A stretch of DNA of 64,000 bases, from contig JBBHKE010001856.1 of assembly GCA_037447655.1 (NCBI GenBank), positions 443,384 to 507,383 of the forward strand. The letters are read 5' to 3'. This stretch comes from Zygnema cylindricum. Taxonomy: Eukaryota > Streptophyta > Zygnematophyceae > Zygnematales > Zygnemataceae. The position numbers were made by a program, and so were the translations under genes. Of this stretch, positions 1-11,904 are shown piece by piece (within the stretch, counting starts at the first letter, position 1; every line of letters begins with the position of its first letter). Below the pieces are notes generated by a model that saw nothing but the letters and a program-made list of their open reading frames with translations, was not told where the DNA came from and searched no databases.

Positions 1-290
1 AAAGAACGACAGGAAGAGGGAAGGGAGAGGAAGAGGGAGACGAAGAGTAAGAAGGAGATGAGGGAGGAGGAGAGGCAGAGGAAGAGGGAGAGGGAGATGA
101 GGGAGGGGGAGAGGGAGAGGGAAAAGGAAAGGGAGAGGGAGAGCTAAGGAGAGAGAGGGTGAAAAAAGAGTGGGGAGGTGCGAGAGAGGAAATGGGAGAG
201 GTGAGACAGAGGGAGAGGAGGGGGATAGGAGGGGGATAGGGAGAGGGAGAAAGAGAGAGGGGGAGGGAGCGGAGGTAGAGGGAGATGGTT
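1..290. repeat. Purine-rich (GA/GGA) low-complexity tract
   Basis: The plus strand is almost entirely A and G, in irregular GAGGGA and GGGAGA units. There is no coding logic. It is followed after about 65 bases of ordinary sequence by a pyrimidine-rich block, so the purine strand changes sides. Confidence 0.85.
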
Positions 291-365
291 TAATTCCTGC
301 ACAATTCAATGTTACTTGCGATAAAGTCTAGGAACAATTAATAGCAATTCAAGAATATGTCTACT

Positions 366-1715
366 TGTTGTTTGTTGAACCCATCCACTACACTCCCTCT
401 CCCTCTCCCTCTCCCTCTCCCTCTCCAATTACCATTTTCAGTTTCCCTTTCTTTCCCTCCCTCCCTCTCTCCCCTTGTCATGGTCTCCCTATCCAGCTTC
501 CTCTCTATATCCTTCATCCTCACCATCTCCTCTTTCTCTTTTCCTCACTATCAACTCGCCTCTGCACCATTCCCTCCCTCACCTTGTCCCTCTCCCTCTC
601 TAACCACCTTCACATCTGCATATTCCTCTCCCTCTTCCTCCCTTCCCCCTTTCTCTTTGTCAAAAACCCCTCCGTCCTTCTATCCCCCTTCCTCTTCTTT
701 TCCATCTCCCTCTCCCCATCTCATTATTCCCCTCTCATTCCCTCACTATCCTTCTCCGTTCCCCCTACATTCACCCTCACTCTCTTTGTCCGTTACCCTC
801 TCCCTCTCTCTCTCTCTTCCTCTCCTGCAATCTTTCCATATACCTTTATCCCTCTGTTATTTCCTCACTCTTCTCACCCTCCTCTCTATCTCCCTTTGCC
901 TCTCTCCCACCCTCTCCTTCACTCTCACTATCCATGTCCCCTTCTCCCTTTCCATCTCTTTCTCCCTCTACCAATCACTTGATTGCCCTTACTCTCCCTA
1001 ACTGTCTCTCTTCTTAACTACCTCGCCCTCTCCCTCACCCTCTCCATCTCCCTCTCCATCTCTCCCCCCCTCCCATTCCCCCTTTCCACCTCACTTTTTC
1101 TTTTCGCTCCTTCTCTCCCTCTCTTCGTCTCTCATCCTCTCCCGCTCCACCTCCATCTCCCTCTTCCATTTGACCTCGCTTCTCCCCTCCCTCTCCTACT
1201 CTCTCTCCCTCTCCCTCTCCTCCCTTTTCCTCTCCCCCTCTTACTCCTTTCCTCTCAATTTCTCTAACTCTCTCCTTCTACCTCTTCATCTTCCTCGCCC
1301 CCCTCTCACTCTCCCGCTATATCTCCCTCTCACTTTCCCTATCTCCCTCTCCTCCTCTTTAGCTGTTGCTCCCCCTCTTTACCCCTATAACCTTCCCTCT
1401 CTCATCCTTCTCCGTTTTCTTCTCCCTTTCTCTTTCCTGCTCCCTCTCCTCTCCTTCTTGTTTCTTTCTTCTCTCTATCCAACTTTCTCCGTCTTCGTTT
1501 CCTTTTCTCTCTTTCCCTCACTTTTCACCGCCCTCTCTTTTCTTATAGCACTATCTATCACTCTCTTACTCTCTCTCTCTCCCTTCCCCCTCTCCATCTC
1601 ACTCTTTTTCTCATATCTTTCTTCTTCTCCCTTTCCCTCCCCCTCTAAGTCTTTTTAATCCTCTTCTTCTACCTCTCCCTCCATCTCGCTCTGCCTATCC
1701 CTCTACATACCCGTC
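366..1715. repeat. Pyrimidine-rich (CT/CCT) low-complexity tract
   Basis: About 1.35 kb of C and T in irregular CTCCCT and CTCTCC units. Long open frames here are Ser/Pro/Leu-rich translations of the repeat and are not genes. The tract abuts the left LTR of element E1 at 1720. Confidence 0.85.
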
Positions 1716-1719
1716 TCCG

Positions 1720-2262
1720 TGAAAGATAACAAACCAAACAAAATATACACACAACAATGTTCCTCCAAAATTCAATATGTTAAACACAATGCAAGTACAA
1801 CTCCTTTTCTTTCTCCTTTTTACTTTTGACCTTTCTACGCCTCCTTAATAAGCTACGCCTCCAAAAGATAAATAAACCACTAAGATTTAACAAATATATA
1901 TATGTACACGACTAGAAACGCGTAAAAGTCAACATGGTGAAATAAGCGACCGACAAGTGCGAACCGACTTGAACTACACGTTACAACTAGAAAAGTCAAC
2001 TACGAACTGACTTGAACCACACGGTACGGCTAGAACTTACGTGAACCGAAACGACCAAACAATTTCCACGTCACTTCTATGGTACTACTCAAACTTACGT
2101 GAAACGAAACGAAACGAACAATCAATTTCCACGTCACTTCAAATATCTAGCGACGAAACTACTTCGTCGCTGGTCGTCGAACCTTTAGCTACGAGAATGT
2201 CTCGTCGCTAAATGAGTTCTCAGTACTAAATCTTAACATTCCCTATTTTAATGAGACACTCA
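1720..2262 (-). repeat. LTR of E1 (3' LTR in element orientation)
   Basis: Starts with TG and ends with CA on the plus strand. It is followed immediately by a pyrimidine run (2263-2274) that is the complement of the polypurine tract. The first ~217 bp match 7047-7263. The remainder is rich in CGAAACGAAA-type motifs. Confidence 0.75.
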
Positions 2263-2272
2263 AAGCCCCCTC

Positions 2273-3890
2273 TTACTCCATGCCTACTAATTTCTTTCCC
2301 ATTTCAAATACTTCTTTTAATGCAGCTTTGGTTAACATAACAGCAGCTTGTTCTTCTGTAGGTACAAACGCAAATTCAACTTTTTTTTTTCGAAACCAAA
2401 TCTCGAACAAAATGCGACTAAATTTTAATGTGTTGTGATTTTGCAAAATAGGATTTTTACTAAGTGTAATAGAGGACATGTTATCACATAAAATTTGCAT
2501 GCATTTTTTTTTCAATCCAACCTCAGATTGAAATTCTTTAATCCACACAACATTTTTCGCAGCATGACATGTGGCCATATACTCCGCCTCCGTAGATGAA
2601 AGTGCCACAGTAGGTTGCAAAGAGGAATTCCACGAGATGGCTCTTCCTGCAAGTATAAACACATATCCTTACGTAGACCTTCCTACATCATGGTCCCCTT
2701 CATAGTCGGCATCACAATATCCATAACAACTCAAGCTCTCATCTTTCTTATAAACAATTCCAATACTAAGTGATCCCGCCAAGTACCAAAATATTCTCTT
2801 CACCACCTCCCGAAGTACTTTTTTCGGATTGCCACAATATTGACGAACCACACTCACTGCGACACTAATGTCAATACATCAAGCTACCGACGGCCTCCCT
2901 ATACGGAACATCAACCTCGCCACTTTTAACAAAGTTAGAATGTTTGTCAGGAGGAACAAGGGGAGCTAGAAGTGGCTTACAATCTAAGAATCAAAATCTT
3001 TCCAGTACCTCTTTTGCATATTGTTCTTAGCTTAGCTTAATTTCTCCATTCCTCTTCCTGTGAATCTGAATTCCCACAATGTATTGTGCATCTTCTAAGT
3101 TTGTAATTCAAAAATGCTTCCGAAATTTGATCTTCAATTCTCCAAGTAAATCTAAGTTGTGAGAGATGGAAATAAAATCATCTACGTATATATTGAAAAT
3201 TACCATGTCCCAACATTCTCCCCGAATATACACTCCACAATCTGTAGTAAGCCTCCTAAATCCTAAAATTAATAAAACCTTGTGAAGTTTATGGTTCCAC
3301 GTTCTTGGTGCTTGCTTGAAACTATACGAAGCCTTCCACAACCTCCATACTTTACCATTCTTTCCAGGAACTCTTTTTGGAATTTTCATATACACCTCCT
3401 CCTCTAATTCTCCATTTAAGAAAATTGTCTCTACATCCATCTGTAAGATATGCATTATTTCCGCTGCCGCTATTGGAATAATTGCTCGCAAAGAATCGAA
3501 CTTAACCACAGGAGCAATTTTTTTTGAATCGTCAATGCCCTCTTTCTGCTGAAAGCCTTTACATACTAATTGTGCCCTATATTTAATAATTTATCCCGAG
3601 GTTCAGCATTTACATACTAATTGTGCCTTATATTTAATAATTTATCCCGAGGCTCCTGTCTTTGTTTTAAAAATCAACTTTGAGTCTATCGCCTTTTTGC
3701 GAACTGGTAAGTTTATTTTGTCGAAACACCCATTCGCTTTCAAAGAATTAAAATCCTTTATAAACGTCGATTTCCACTTCTCCTCCAATCTGTTGGAGTC
3801 TCTAGCCTCTTGATATGATTGAGGATCGGTCGGACGATTTTCTGTAATTGCCTTTTATAAGAAAATGGATTCCGCCCTTATTTCCCTAAG
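2273..3890 (-). pseudogene. E1 reverse transcriptase and RNase H, broken
   Basis: RT would copy the element RNA into DNA and RNase H would remove the RNA strand. Reading on the minus strand, 3509-3108 holds the RT core: the QMDVETIFLNGELEEEVY block and the catalytic YVDDF motif. 2857-2669 holds the RT/RNase H border (GYCDADYEGD). 2662-2273 holds RNase H with the STEAEYMA (catalytic Glu) and CDNMSS (catalytic Asp) motifs, ending at MLTKAALKEVFEMGKKL. Pieces lie in different frames with stops between them. A 51-bp direct duplication (3558-3659) sits in the N-terminal RT region. Confidence 0.88.
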
Positions 3891-3905
3891 TTCGCAGATC
3901 GCCCT

Positions 3906-5278
3906 CTAGTAACTAGTTTGCTTTTTATATGACTGTCCCGGTGAGAATTTCTCCGATGCATTCCCTTTTGTTGTTCTCTTGCTTCTCCGTACATCCTCTG
4001 CAAATTCGTTCGTTATTGAATCACTGGTTAGAATCTTGTCATTGCCCTCATTCTTTAAAGGTGTCTCTTCTGATGTCACGTTGTTTGTGTGAGTAGATGA
4101 TTCTCTAATGACCTTGTCCCTTTGTGATTTCTTGCTAGTGGGTTTAGATGTCAGAAATTTCTTTAGAGTTTCCTTTACAAATCGCACCTTTTCTTTGTCC
4201 CTACCTCCATCAAGACTTCTTCTTCTTCCTCCTCCTCTCTTGTGAATTTCTCATAATGACTCTCCTCCTCGTAATTTTGGGCCCGTTTAGACTCATTAGC
4301 TCCTTTCACCATCCATTCCAAATTTTCGTTGAACTCCACATTTCTAGACTCTAAAACCCTTCTAGTAACGAGGTTATAAATCTGATACTGCATTGAGTTT
4401 TCACTATATTCCACAATGTATCCTTCCTATGACTTTGCCGCAATTTTCCCCTCCCGTTTTCTTTCCTCTACATACCCCATATACTTACATCCCCAAATCC
4501 TTAAATGTTTTACTGTAGGTACTTGTCCACTCCAAATTTCCTCCAGTGTTTTATTGCATAAAGGCGAGTTGATTCTCCGGTTTGTAACATGATTAGCCGC
4601 CTTGATTGCCTCTCCCACAAGACGATGTGTGAGTTTTGTCGTATGGAGCATGGCCCGCACCATCTCTTGCAATGTCCAATTTTTCCTCATGCTATTTCAC
4701 TTGATTGTGGGGAATAAAGAGCCATGAACTGTTGCTTAATCCCTGTCTTCTTACAGTATTCAACGAAGGCAAGAAATTCACCTCCACGGTCTGATCGTAG
4801 TGCTTTTTCCAGCCTCCCACTTTCCCGCTCAACTATAACCACAAAATCTTTAAATGTCAATAATGCTTATGACTTTGCCTTTAAAAGATATACCCGTCTT
4901 GTTGCTAAAATCATCAACTATCACCATAATGTAGTTATTTTTTTCAATGGTTTCTAGATGTATGTCACCACAAAGATCTACATGGACTAGGTATAAAAGG
5001 GCATTCGCCTTGAATTCAAGATCTTTTATCGGATGGGGCTTCTTTTTATGCTTCCGTTTTGTGCATCCCACTCATCCAATAACCTTTTCTCTTGTCGTGA
5101 CGTCTAGTCCTTGAACCGCACCATGACGAATCATCTCTTTGATGTTACTCTTTGAAGTGTGACACATATGATGATGCCACAACGTGAGGTCCTCCTTGTT
5201 GACCTTTGCTGAATGGAGGTGCCTTTTTTCGTCCGCCGTCCTATTTTTTGTTTTTCTCCAAATCAGCCTACTTTGCAT
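3906..5278 (-). pseudogene. E1 integrase and Ser/Glu-rich linker, broken
   Basis: Integrase would insert the cDNA. Fragment 5278-5072 carries the HHCC-type zinc region (LTLWHHHMCHTSKSNIKEM). 5071-4850 carries the first catalytic Asp in LVHVDLCGD. 4690-4427 carries the region after the catalytic Glu (RKNWTLQEMVRAMLHTTKL). Fragments 4414-3906 encode the charged linker between integrase and RT (RRSKRTTKGNASEKF). The frames change several times, so no functional protein is possible. The order and motifs match the better-preserved integrases at 14462-15316 and 41111-42400. Confidence 0.87.
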
Positions 5279-5308
5279 ATTTTCAGTTACAACCCCCTCT
5301 GCAAATGG

Positions 5309-5732
5309 TCATGTTTTACTACCCAAAACGATTATACCCCTTTTTATACCTGTGGCTCTTCCACCTTTCCTTTGAAGTTGTGGGACACTTAAAAGATTGA
5401 TGCACCCGCCCGGATTATAAAGCACATTATTAAAATGTACTGACTCTAGTTTTCCCTTCCCTATATTTTGTCGGTAGATCCTATCGTACTGTTCCCACTG
5501 TATCAATAACCATCATCAAACCATTAGCCACTATGAAGGATTTTGGTATAGTGACTTTTCGAATGTCACTGAATAGTTCTGGATCTGAACACATGTGATG
5601 TGTAGCACGTGAGTCTATGATCCCATTGTTAAATTTTCCTTTACTCTCTTTGCTTTGTGTGTGAAATAGGATATCATTGTTATCATGTGATTCCTCCATG
5701 AAAGAAATGAAAAATTCTTGATCCTGTTTCAT
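5309..5732 (-). pseudogene. E1 retropepsin-like protease, broken
   Basis: Copia proteases cleave the Gag-Pol polyprotein. Translation of 5732-5481 shows IIDSRATHHMCSDPELF, the normal surroundings of the active site, but the expected D-S/T-G reads D-S-R, so the catalytic glycine is lost. The fold continues in another frame at 5506-5309 (NVLYNPGGCINLLSVPQLQ). It lies directly downstream of Gag in element orientation. Confidence 0.85.
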
Positions 5733-5869
5733 AGGCCCATTCCCAACAAAATCCCCTCTACCTGATGAATCGATTCCTCCAATTTTTCCGCCTCTAAAAT
5801 TGTCCCCCTCTGCGATTGTTTTCCTTGTTTTGATAACAACCGCGACAAGTGTGTCCTAATTTTTGACAA

Positions 5870-7017
5870 ATGGTAAACTATTTACTTTTGTCTTGTCATT
5901 CAAAGGAGCCATGCCCAATCTCGTTACAATTGTAACAAGTCATTTGAGAGGTATCACGTGGATATAATTCTCTCTCCGGGCCCTGTGACTTGCCTCATCG
6001 TCCACGAGGTCCACCTCCCCTCCCCGTAGATCCCTTAAAGCTGTAAGCTCCTCCGTGATCCTCCTTTTGATAACTTGGATAAGATGAACCGTTGTTTTCC
6101 TCTTTCGATGTTGCCTTCTCCTTCTCCGTACTTTTCAAGTGATTGATAGCGTATGCCATTGTTGGTTTCTCTTGCCCCTTGATGACCTCCTTCGCTACCG
6201 CAAACTTGCTTGGAAGACTCCTCATAAAAACAAACAACCTCTCTTTTTCTGTAGGATGTTATTGAATGAGTTAAGTTGTTCTATGATGATAGTAAACCTT
6301 TTAACTCCATCATCAATGGACTCATTCTCCTTCATTCTAAACCCAATATACTCCTCAAAGAGATAATTTTCATTTGCCTCAAACCCTTTTTCAAACGCAT
6401 TTTGCAAAGTGGTCCAACAATCATAAGCCTTATCATGAGTTAGAAGATGTTCATGCATAAAACTAGCACAACTTTGTGTTAGTGCGGTGGAGGCCGCCAT
6501 ATCTTTCTTGTCCCACTTCTTTGCTCCGGCTAGATCCACCGAAGGATCCGGTCGTTTTTCTTCCTTGGTAACGATGTCCCAAAGTTTTTTCGGTGTGAAT
6601 GCTCCTCGAATGTATCGCTTCCAAGTTGTATAGTTGAAACCCGTGAAGAAGATGGTCTTATTAAACACTTTAAGATCATCATCTTCGCTCTCCCTTTTTT
6701 TTCTTTATTTTCTTTGAGTTGTGTGAGTCTCCACTTATTCCTCCATCTCCATCATCTCCTTCTGTTTTGAGAAACTCCTCAAAGCGTTTAAACATCCCCT
6801 CGTCCATATTCACATTTTTCTCCCCCCATTCGTCAAACTCATCATATTGTGTCCCTGTAATTCCTCCTCCACTAACTCGCCCACTAGCTCCTCCACTATG
6901 TTCCGTCGGAGATTTCCCTTTCTCTGCCATAACGGCAATTCCTCCTCCACTAACTCGCCCACTAGCTCATCCACTAGGTTTTGCCGGAGATTTCCTTTTC
7001 TCCTCCATACCGGCAAG
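5870..7017 (-). pseudogene. E1 Gag (UBN2-like with zinc knuckle), broken
   Basis: Gag would form the virus-like particle. The probable start is the ATG near 7017 on the minus strand, soon after the primer-binding site. The N-terminal region contains a 78-bp in-frame duplication (KSP..ASGRVSGGGI repeated), and the first copy carries an in-frame stop. 6668-6222 holds the conserved capsid-like region (KTIFFTGFNYTTWKRYIRG, later NESIDDGVKRFTIIIEQLN). Around 5870-5945 a degraded CX2C zinc knuckle (CYNCNEIGHG) is readable. Frameshifts near 6675 and 6235. Confidence 0.85.
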
Positions 7018-7032
7018 CGTTGCTAGTAAACC

Positions 7033-7044
7033 GCTCTGTTACCA
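7033..7044 (-). other. E1 primer-binding site (tRNA-iMet 3' end)
   Basis: The minus strand reads TGGTAACAGAGC, one mismatch from the standard plant copia site TGGTATCAGAGC complementary to the 3' end of initiator tRNA-Met. It lies two bases inside the LTR boundary. Confidence 0.85.
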
Positions 7045-7046
7045 AA

Positions 7047-7263
7047 TGAAAGATAACAAACCAAACAAAATATACACAAAACAAGAGTGTTCCTCCAAAA
7101 TTCAATATATTAAACACAATGCAAGTACAACTCCTTTTCTTTCTCCTTTTTACTTTTGACCTTTCTACCCCTCTTTAATAAGCTACGCCTCCAAAAGATA
7201 AATAAACCACCAAGAATTAACAAATATATATATGTACACGACTAGTAACGCGTAAGAGTCAAC
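7047..7263 (-). repeat. E1 LTR, truncated copy (5' LTR in element orientation)
   Basis: Matches the first ~217 bp of 1720-2262 with scattered substitutions, then diverges at GTCAAC and enters an A-rich run (7270-7285). Confidence 0.8.
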
Positions 7264-8427
7264 GATCGACGAAAAAAAAAAAAAAGAAAGGAGGAACGAG
7301 TAGGATCGAGTAGTAGGAGGGAGTTATTTATGGATATATCTTATTCTTATTTGTATGATAATATGGTAATTGTAGTAACAATTATAGAAATGTGGGTTTT
7401 TACATATTTCATTTTGTTTACTCACACTAATTTGAGTAATTTGAGTAAATTTCAGTCAATAATCAACCATTTTTTTTTAATAGGAAACGATGTTAGAATG
7501 TTTTAACGGATAAAAAATTAATTTTAGATTTTTTTTTTTTCAGGTCTTCCGGTTCGAGTTTATACTGAAGTGGGTTCGAAAAATCTTGGTCAATTTGCTC
7601 TCGACGTCGCCGTAAAATGTCTTCCTTTTTTTACTTCGTATGTATTTTTTTTTCATTTTTTTTTGTTTTTGGTTTTTTCATCAACTTTTTATGAATAGGA
7701 GTACGTTTAGATTCCCCCTTTTTATCTTTGTTTTTTTTTTGAATTCAAAAGTTTTTCTGCCATTACGGGATTTTTTTTTGTCACTTTCTTTTTCCTACTA
7801 ATGCAATTTGTAAACCTCGTCTTCTTTTTCCCTTTTTTTTTTTTTTTTTTTTTCCTCATTGTAATTTCCTCACTTGTGTTTTTTCCTTTTTCTCTCTCTG
7901 TCTTGTTTTTTCTTCCCCCTCTTTCTTTCACTCTCTTTATCTCCCTTTCCCTCTCGTTTACCTCTCTCCTCTCTTTGTCCCTTTGCCTCTTTTGCTCTTT
8001 TTTTTCCCCTCTCTCCTCCTTTCTATCTCCATCTCTCTCTCTCACTAACCCTCTAGTGTTAGTGTTTTTTTCCTCTATTAATCCTTTCAATCACCCTCAC
8101 CTCATCATTTTTTTGTCATGCTCCTTTACGATGACCCTATTTAATGGTTTGACTCACAACAATTTATGCACAAATGAAATTTACCTTCAAATTCTTACAC
8201 TTCCCCGCTGTAAATGAATGGCAAAATGCAATCCACAATTATTGAACTTAGTGTCTATTGCATCCACACACGACTGTCGCTCTCCCTCCCATTCTCCATC
8301 TTTACTTTTCTTCACTTTCCATTTTTCTCTCTTCCTTTACCTCCTATTCTCATATTTGTCTTTCTCGTTGTCATTTTCCACTCCATTTTCCTCCACCTCT
8401 CTTTTCTCCACGCCTCACTCTCTATCC

Positions 8428-8458
<31 letters not shown>

Positions 8459-8549
8459 GTACCATGTACATCTCCCTTTTCCCCATCCCCTCCTCTCCTC
8501 TCCTTTTCCTTTATTATCATTTTCGCTCTCTTCATCCCTCGCCTAATTT
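7264..8549. other. Non-genic AT-rich then pyrimidine-rich spacer
   Basis: No credible gene. 7264-7800 is T-rich. 7820-8080 and 8275-8560 are CT-rich with long T runs (7835-7855 and 8430-8458). Open frames here are low-complexity translations. Confidence 0.6.
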
Positions 8550-9323
8550 TTTTTTTCACGATCAAAAATTGAATACCAAACTTTATGCGCAAAGAAGCAT
8601 AAACATTTTTACTTATCTCATATAAGATAGCATAGATCGTTCTCATACCACAAAGGAACAAGTAAAAACATTCCATAACATTTAAGGTTTCACTTCGAAA
8701 TACTGTTTTAGTACCAAGGCGTTATGACATTCTCTCACACACACATATTATCATGAAAGGCAAACTTTTGACAACGACACGCCTTTTTTATCCACACAAA
8801 CCTACAACTAACTTTTTTGAACTAAGCTTAAAAACTAGAACAAAAGAGTATCGCACTTAATTTTGAAATATATGCACAACCTAACTAGCAGACTTGAGGT
8901 AAGGGTCAAACAAAGTTCGTTGTGGAGTTCATACAAACGAAATTTCATCCTCACAATGAAGAAGGGGACTCTCGAAATTTCTAGAACCTAAGGTGACTCA
9001 TTTGAAACTCCGTATAGTACCTATATTTCACGATAGTTCCACATTTCTTCAAGATACCTCTCCGTGGATAACCGAATACAGCAAATGAGAGGTTGTGAGG
9101 ATTTTCTCGACAAGTAAAATATTTTTAAGCCGTTGTTCACGCATTTTCGTGATACATGTTTCTGACAGGGATCTAAATCAAACGAGCACACTTTCCACAG
9201 CACATGAAGCTAAAACATGCACGAAACAAACTGAAGCTAAAACACGCACGAAACAAACTGAAGCTAAAACATGCACAAAACAAACTGAGCTACGGTAAAT
9301 TCACACAAAATCATATCTTAACA
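8550..9323 (-). repeat. Left LTR of ancient element E0
   Basis: The sequence from GATCAAAAATTG onward aligns with 17378 onward over roughly 200 bp (shared AAACATAAAC, CATCTCAT.CAAGATA and TCACACACACATA-like stretches). It ends TAACA, followed by ATACCCCTCTC, the complement of a polypurine tract resembling that of E2 (15747-15759). It is much diverged from its partner. Confidence 0.6.
9207..9290. repeat. 27-bp tandem repeat, three copies
   Basis: Three copies of a 27-bp unit, AAGCTAAAACATGCACGAAA plus CAAACTG, inside the LTR of E0. The period is a multiple of three, so it also looks like a nine-residue peptide repeat in an open frame, but there is no gene context. Confidence 0.8.
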
Positions 9324-10040
9324 ATACCCCTCTCAATGTGAAAATCCACACGTATCACCAAACAATCCAACCTCTAGCTTGCATATTCCTCGTTTAAAAG
9401 AAACCTAAGCATGTCTCTTCCAGCATATCTTTAAAGACTTTTCTCTTTCACGTATTAAAATAAACTCAATCTCACCAACACTCACTAAATCTCTCACAAA
9501 TTTCCACTAACTCCTTGTGTGTTTTGTCTTTAAACACCTCATCTCTATCCTTAACTAACTCTATATATTTTTCAGCCAAAGTGAGCCTTTACCTGCATAA
9601 TAGCCATGCAATAGTCCTCTGTTGAACTGAACTCAACTCAACCACTTATGCGCGATAACTCACAGTACCTTAAACTCTATATGACACTTCCATACACCTA
9701 TTCATACCAAATTCTACCTACTAACAATGCTAACAAAAAAAAATATATGGCCTAATTTCAACACTTAAAACACTATACAAGACACAGCTACAATAATTTC
9801 AATTTTGCCTTGATCATTGTAGCTCAGGATCTAAAGGTGTGCTATCAGGCCTAACAACTACCACTGAAATTTAGGTGAAGATTAGGTTAAAAATTATTTG
9901 CAAAACTATATTCGGCCCAATTTCAGGCTGTCTAAACTTATCTTTTTCACCTCAACCCCTAAAATGTATCAGTTTTCTAAAAGTGTTTACTAAAATAAAT
10001 CTTTTAACTCTCCCGTCTTTTTGAATATTCTAAATCATGA

Positions 10041-10174
10041 TCAATCATCAACATACAAACTTAAAATGATTTGATCTTTTCCATCCCCTTTCACATACAC
10101 CTCCCTATCTAGTACGATTAGAGTAAAACCAAAATCCGTTAAGACCTTGTGCAACCAAATATACCATGTTTTTG
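10041..10174 (-). pseudogene. E0 reverse transcriptase fragment
   Basis: The minus-strand translation contains KTWYIWLHKVLTDFGF and then EVYVKGDGKDQIILSLYVDD followed by a stop. This aligns with the YVDD catalytic region of the E5 RT (around 40480-40620 on the minus strand). Only about 44 residues survive, with no start codon, and the flanks are non-coding. Confidence 0.82.
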
Positions 10175-10630
10175 ACGTCTATTTCAATTCACAATGTGTT
10201 ATCATTTTTAAAAATTGCAGTGTGTTTAATAATGACACAAGTTGCAATATTTGTTCAAAATTAGTGGGGTCTAAGTTTGTTGTAGTTGCGCTTAAGAGGG
10301 TTGCGTACTAGGTCGCGCTTCTTAGATTTGGTCGAACGCTTTGTTTCTTGCAGATTCCTATACGTTTTTGTTATTGTTTTTGAGTTTCCACGTAAAAAAG
10401 TAAAGAAAAAAACTACAAAAGGACTAGAAAAAATGGGATCTCCAATGGAAATATCCTTGAGAGCTCAAAACCATACTCACTAAGAGAAAGAGTTGGTAAT
10501 AGAGGGTCATCTAGTGGTACGCGGGTAAAGGCAGGTTTTTTGGCTCGAGTACAGGTCAACTTAAGCTTCTTAGCCCTATTTTAATCACAACTTTCACTGC
10601 AATAAAATCGATATTTCGTTGATAATTATT

Positions 10631-10735
10631 CAGACAAAGAAAAACATTGTCATTTGTGCCAAAAGTGGGATCACATAAGCTCTCAATGCTTTGAGCGAAA
10701 TGGCAGCGAATCCCTCAATTACACCTAAAAAGAAA
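10631..10735 (+). pseudogene. Gag zinc-knuckle fragment (plus strand)
   Basis: The plus-strand frame reads SDKEKHCHLCQKWDHISSQC, with the C-X2-C-X4-H-X4-C spacing of a Gag zinc knuckle, then a stop after about 15 more residues. It closely resembles the second knuckle of E2 Gag (CNICHKWRHVSSHC). Its orientation is opposite to E0, so it is a separate insertion or an inverted piece. Confidence 0.78.
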
Positions 10736-11199
10736 GTGGACGAGGTGACGAACGTGGTCATATCATAACTATACTATTATATTAAAATAAGAGATTCTTG
10801 CGCTTGTTATATCGGTTGGTGGAAATAAATGACTGAAAGATTGAATTGAAGATACGAGTGCAACTTTTGCCCTTTCCTTTGTTGCAACTATGTAAACCCT
10901 AAATTTTTTCACCGCTTGTGCACTCAGGACCTCTAACTACAACTTACTTCATCACGTTTTTAACAATTTCTTTAGAGGTGGGACAAAGTCTATGATGCTA
11001 TATACTTATTTCTCCTCTGTCAACACTCACAATATTCATCGATATTCTAGGAATCCCATTATGTTTAGGTTTGATCCAATTGAGCTTACGCTCTAAGCAT
11101 TCATATGTTGATCCTCCAAACTCTCTCCCACACAAATGTGTGAACAGAATATTACGACAGACGTTACTATTCCTCTACTTTTTTGTATCTAAAAACCAC

Positions 11200-11367
11200 T
11201 TATTTTACCAGTCTATGAGGAACATACAAAACATTATTAGAAATAACTTCGTTCACTTTAACATTTCTATCTTCATCTCTTACTGGCCGATTTAAATTCC
11301 CTGATCGAACAATATCAATAGGAATTACATGCCCACCACCAATTGTAATACTTTTAGGAATTGTGAG
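11200..11367 (-). pseudogene. E0 protease fragment
   Basis: 55 codons on the minus strand without a start: LTIPKSITIGGGHVIPIDIV and later VNEVISNNVLYVPHRLVK, then a stop. It aligns with the second half of the E2 protease (LTVPKNVTVASGHVIPVDTV). The active-site Asp region upstream is not preserved. Confidence 0.82.
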
Positions 11368-11899
11368 CTTTTAATTCATGTAAACAAATTGGTATCAGTC
11401 ATAAATCATATGTAGCTAATGTGTTTATGATCTGACAATATTCACAACGACAGAAGTTTTTTCATACATCATAAATAGGAAGTTTACTAGTTTATCACCA
11501 GGTTCCTCAACGTAATTTCTCTGTTGTGCTCCTCCTCTTGGTTGGCCTCATCCTCTTCCATTAGGTCTTCAACGAACTCAGCTACGATGTCCACCTGGAC
11601 TCTTCCTCTTATCGATTAAAATTATAATCCACCGCCATTTCTCTCAAAGCACTAAGTGCTAATGTGTCCCCATCAAGGCACACAGTACATTGCTTTCCTT
11701 GTTTGGAAAGGTAGCTGAAATATGACCTTTATTATTGTTTTTTTATCGGGCAGGTGAGCTAGAATCAGGCTGCTCAAACTTTCCCCTTCTTGATCTTGAG
11801 AACTAAATATAATTACCACTAACCCTTTTTTATTTTACTCTCCCTTTAACACCACGACCACCACGGAAGGAATGTAGTTTTGAAGAAACGATGATGTTT
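11368..11899 (-). pseudogene. E0 Gag C-terminal remnant
   Basis: The minus strand reads an Arg/Gly-rich stretch (RGGRGVKGRV, about 11835-11870) and a decayed zinc knuckle (KGHISATFPNKESNVLC, about 11690-11740). Several stops interrupt it. This is the Gag tail expected between the core at 16400-17287 and the protease at 11200-11367 once E2 is ignored. Confidence 0.65.
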
Positions 11900-11904
11900 A
11901 CATT

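Larger units (their letters stand above)
1720..7263 (-). mobile_element. Ty1/copia retrotransposon E1 (degenerate, minus strand)
   Basis: All copia parts are present in reverse: LTR (1720-2262), polypurine tract, RNase H, RT, linker, integrase, protease, Gag, primer-binding site (7033-7044) and a partial LTR (7047-7263). The two LTR copies align well over their first ~217 bp and both begin TGAAAGATAAC. The right copy then stops matching and runs into a poly-A stretch. Every reading frame is interrupted by stops or frameshifts, so the element is dead. No target-site duplication was found, as expected with one LTR truncated. Confidence 0.9.

Noticed and set aside
357-1658. Long Ser/Pro/Leu-rich open frames (up to 214 codons) on the plus strand
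   Set aside because: They overlap in several frames and are translations of CT-rich low-complexity DNA.
7722-8676. Lys/Arg/Glu-rich and Phe/Ser-rich open frames on both strands
   Set aside because: Products of the CT/GA-rich tracts with poly-T runs; no domain or codon structure.
9207-9290. Nine-residue repeat protein
   Set aside because: The repeat lies within an LTR of a dead element and the open frame is only 67 codons.
11376-11400. A primer-binding site at AATTGGTATCAG
   Set aside because: No LTR boundary or Gag follows on that strand; it lies between E0 protease and Gag remnants.
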